Part shown: one piece after another, positions 53,457-54,749 of the stretch
Numbering within the stretch: position 1 is the stretch's first letter
How the letters are laid out: each line of letters starts with the position of its first letter
Assembly: GCF_000972495.1 (NCBI RefSeq)
Contig: NZ_LATM01000030.1
Location: forward strand, 1 to 54,749
DNA: 54,749 nucleotides
DNA from: Hymenobacter terrenus
GTDB lineage: Bacteria; Bacteroidota; Bacteroidia; Cytophagales; Hymenobacteraceae
Reading direction: 5' to 3'
Made by a program: the position numbers and the translations under genes
Notes under the pieces: generated by a model
Told to the model about the DNA's origin: nothing
Seen by the model: only the letters and a program-made list of their open reading frames with translations
Database searches by the model: none

Positions 53457-54749
53457 ATGCAAGCAACTCTACTGCTGCGCCACTGGCGGCGGGTACTACT
53501 AATACTGGGCAGTTGTCTGGCAGTCGGGCCTGTTCGGGCCCAACCGGAGCCAGTTAAATTTGGTCAGGTTGACAAAAAGGACCTCACGGCCGCGCCCTTC
53601 GCGGCCGACAGCGCCGCGGCGGTGGTGCTGTGCGACTATGGTACCTCGCGCCTCAAGGGCAAGGGCAGCGGCTTTGAAGTGGTTTTTGAGCGGGTAACGC
53701 GCATTAAAATCCTCAAGAAAGCGGGCTACGACATGGCGACGATTGAAATTCCGCTCTACCACCGCGACGGCGACCAAGAAAAGATATCAAACCTGCGCGG
53801 CTTCACCTACAACCTGGTGAACGGTGCGGTGGAGAAAACCAAGCTGGAGCCCGGCAACGCCTTTATCGAGAAGCGCACGCCCACCGTGAACGTGCAAAAG
53901 TTTACGCTGCCCAACGTGCGCGAGGGCGCCGTGATTGAGTACGCCTACACGCTGCGGTCGGACTTTCTATTTAATTTCCAGGACTGGACGTTTCAGTGGA
54001 CCGTGCCGGTGCGCTGGAGCGAGTACCGGGTGAGCATTCCCACCTTTTATCGCTACAAAATCATCTATCAGGGCAATCTTGCCTTTGCGGTCAATAAGCC
54101 CAGCATCGGCTCGGTGAACCTGATAGTTGATGACAAACTGCCGAATGGCGCCGGGCTCTCCTCCGGGCAGGTGACGGGCAGCCTCAACATTATGGCGCCC
54201 ACCGAAGAGCACCAGTGGGCCCTGAAGGACGTACCGGCGTTTCAGGAAGAACCATATATGACCACGGCTCGGGACTACCTCGCCCGGCTGGACTTTGAGC
54301 TGACCGGCGAGCAGTGGCCCGACCAGCCTTACCACGACCTGACCGGCAGCTGGGAGCAAAACAGCGAGCACCTGCTTGGCAGCGAGAATTTTGGGGGCCG
54401 GCTTGGGCACGTCGGCTTTCTGAAAGACCAGCTCCAGGGCGTGCCGGCCCGCTACCCCGAGCTAGCGGCCCGCACCGCGGCCGTGCGCGAGGTGGTGATG
54501 GCCGCCATCCGCTACGACGGCCACGACGGCTACTACGCCCGAGAGCCGCTGCGCAAGGCCTTCGATGCCCACCGTGGCTCGGCAGCCGATGTCAATCTGA
54601 TGCTCATCGCGGCCCTGCGCGATGCCGGAATCCCGGTCCATCCTGTCTTGCTCAGCACCCGCGACCACGGCCAAATCAGCCGGGAATTTCCGCTCCTCGA
54701 ACGGTTCAACTACGTGGTGGCCCTGGTGCCGCTGCCCGGTGGCAAAGAC
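53457..54749 (+). CDS. DUF3857/transglutaminase-like protein (partial, runs off the window)
   Basis: At least 431 codons from the ATG at 53457 with no stop before the window ends. A signal peptide (LLLRHWRRVLLILGSCLAVGPVRAQ) is followed by a DUF3857 domain (VFERVTRIKILKKAGYD, REGAVIEYAYTLRSDFLFNFQDW). Near residues 365-415 begins a transglutaminase-like fold: GSAADVNLMLIAALRDAGIPVHPVLLSTRDHG. The position of the catalytic Cys (GxCxD/E in active members) is Ala here, as in many Bacteroidota homologues, so it is probably not an enzyme. It is periplasmic; its role is unknown. A TATTTTTG -7-like motif lies at 53412-53419. Confidence 0.88.
   Translation, partial: MQATLLLRHWRRVLLILGSCLAVGPVRAQPEPVKFGQVDKKDLTAAPFAADSAAAVVLCDYGTSRLKGKGSGFEVVFERVTRIKILKKAGYDMATIEIPLYHRDGDQEKISNLRGFTYNLVNGAVEKTKLEPGNAFIEKRTPTVNVQKFTLPNVREGAVIEYAYTLRSDFLFNFQDWTFQWTVPVRWSEYRVSIPTFYRYKIIYQGNLAFAVNKPSIGSVNLIVDDKLPNGAGLSSGQVTGSLNIMAPTEEHQWALKDVPAFQEEPYMTTARDYLARLDFELTGEQWPDQPYHDLTGSWEQNSEHLLGSENFGGRLGHVGFLKDQLQGVPARYPELAARTAAVREVVMAAIRYDGHDGYYAREPLRKAFDAHRGSAADVNLMLIAALRDAGIPVHPVLLSTRDHGQISREFPLLERFNYVVALVPLPGGKD

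Overview
The window looks like chromosome of a Hymenobacter-like member of the Bacteroidota (Cytophagales). The reasons are two Oar-type TonB-dependent receptors each followed by a lipoprotein gene, many short lipoproteins with Cys lipoboxes, TAnnTTTG-type -7 promoter elements (one with a TTG exactly 19 bases upstream, ahead of a tRNA gene), weak Shine-Dalgarno signals, and GC-rich intergenic DNA full of long hairpin repeats. The genus is an inference from gene content; there is no rRNA or marker gene in the window to confirm it.

Layout. (1) 1-9794, minus strand: the end of a surface-polysaccharide cluster. asnB, ugd and a UDP-glucuronate decarboxylase are followed by an Fdt-type set (3,4-ketoisomerase, GNAT acyltransferase, DegT aminotransferase) for a dTDP-3-acylamino-3,6-dideoxyhexose, then a GT2 enzyme and a multispanning membrane protein. 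A fragment of an SGNH/AlgX-like protein lies at the left edge. (2) 9995-24611: an acyl-CoA-binding protein, an exported amidase, an NlpC/P60 lipoprotein, two tandem TonB-receptor/lipoprotein cassettes, tRNA-Ala(GGC), cysK and cysE, and a cupin protein. (3) 24803-39499: a five-PAS hybrid histidine kinase, a HEAT-repeat/cyclophilin lipoprotein, a glycosyltransferase, an outer-membrane-type lipoprotein, guanine deaminase, a DUF4136 lipoprotein, an ABC exporter and a membrane protein with a TonB-like C-terminal domain. The gaps hold several kinds of palindromic repeat.

(4) 39703-46044 is an accessory region: a Uma2-family protein, a 13-unit 21-bp minisatellite, a lineage-specific hypothetical gene, and an AT-rich three-gene operon (42382-46044). 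That operon encodes a DUF4297-like nuclease/effector, a small winged-helix-like middle component and a DUF3732-like ABC ATPase. This is the architecture of the ABC-three-component (ABC-3C) conflict systems and is the best candidate anti-phage system here. A perfect 18-bp inverted repeat lies upstream of it. (5) 46254-54749: DUF1294 protein, DASH cryptochrome/photolyase, BLUF photoreceptor, endonuclease V, a broken XRE-type regulator, a voltage-gated-type K+ channel, an MFS transporter and the start of a DUF3857/transglutaminase-like protein that runs off the window.

Repeats are the second striking theme. Two MITE-like elements (33633-33798 and 48751-48914) share terminal inverted repeats and a long internal hairpin. 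A separate ~100-130-bp repeat occurs three times (38402, 40336, 42085); one copy supplies the start codon and first ~24 residues of the ABC exporter, and the other two still read as the same short N-terminal peptide.
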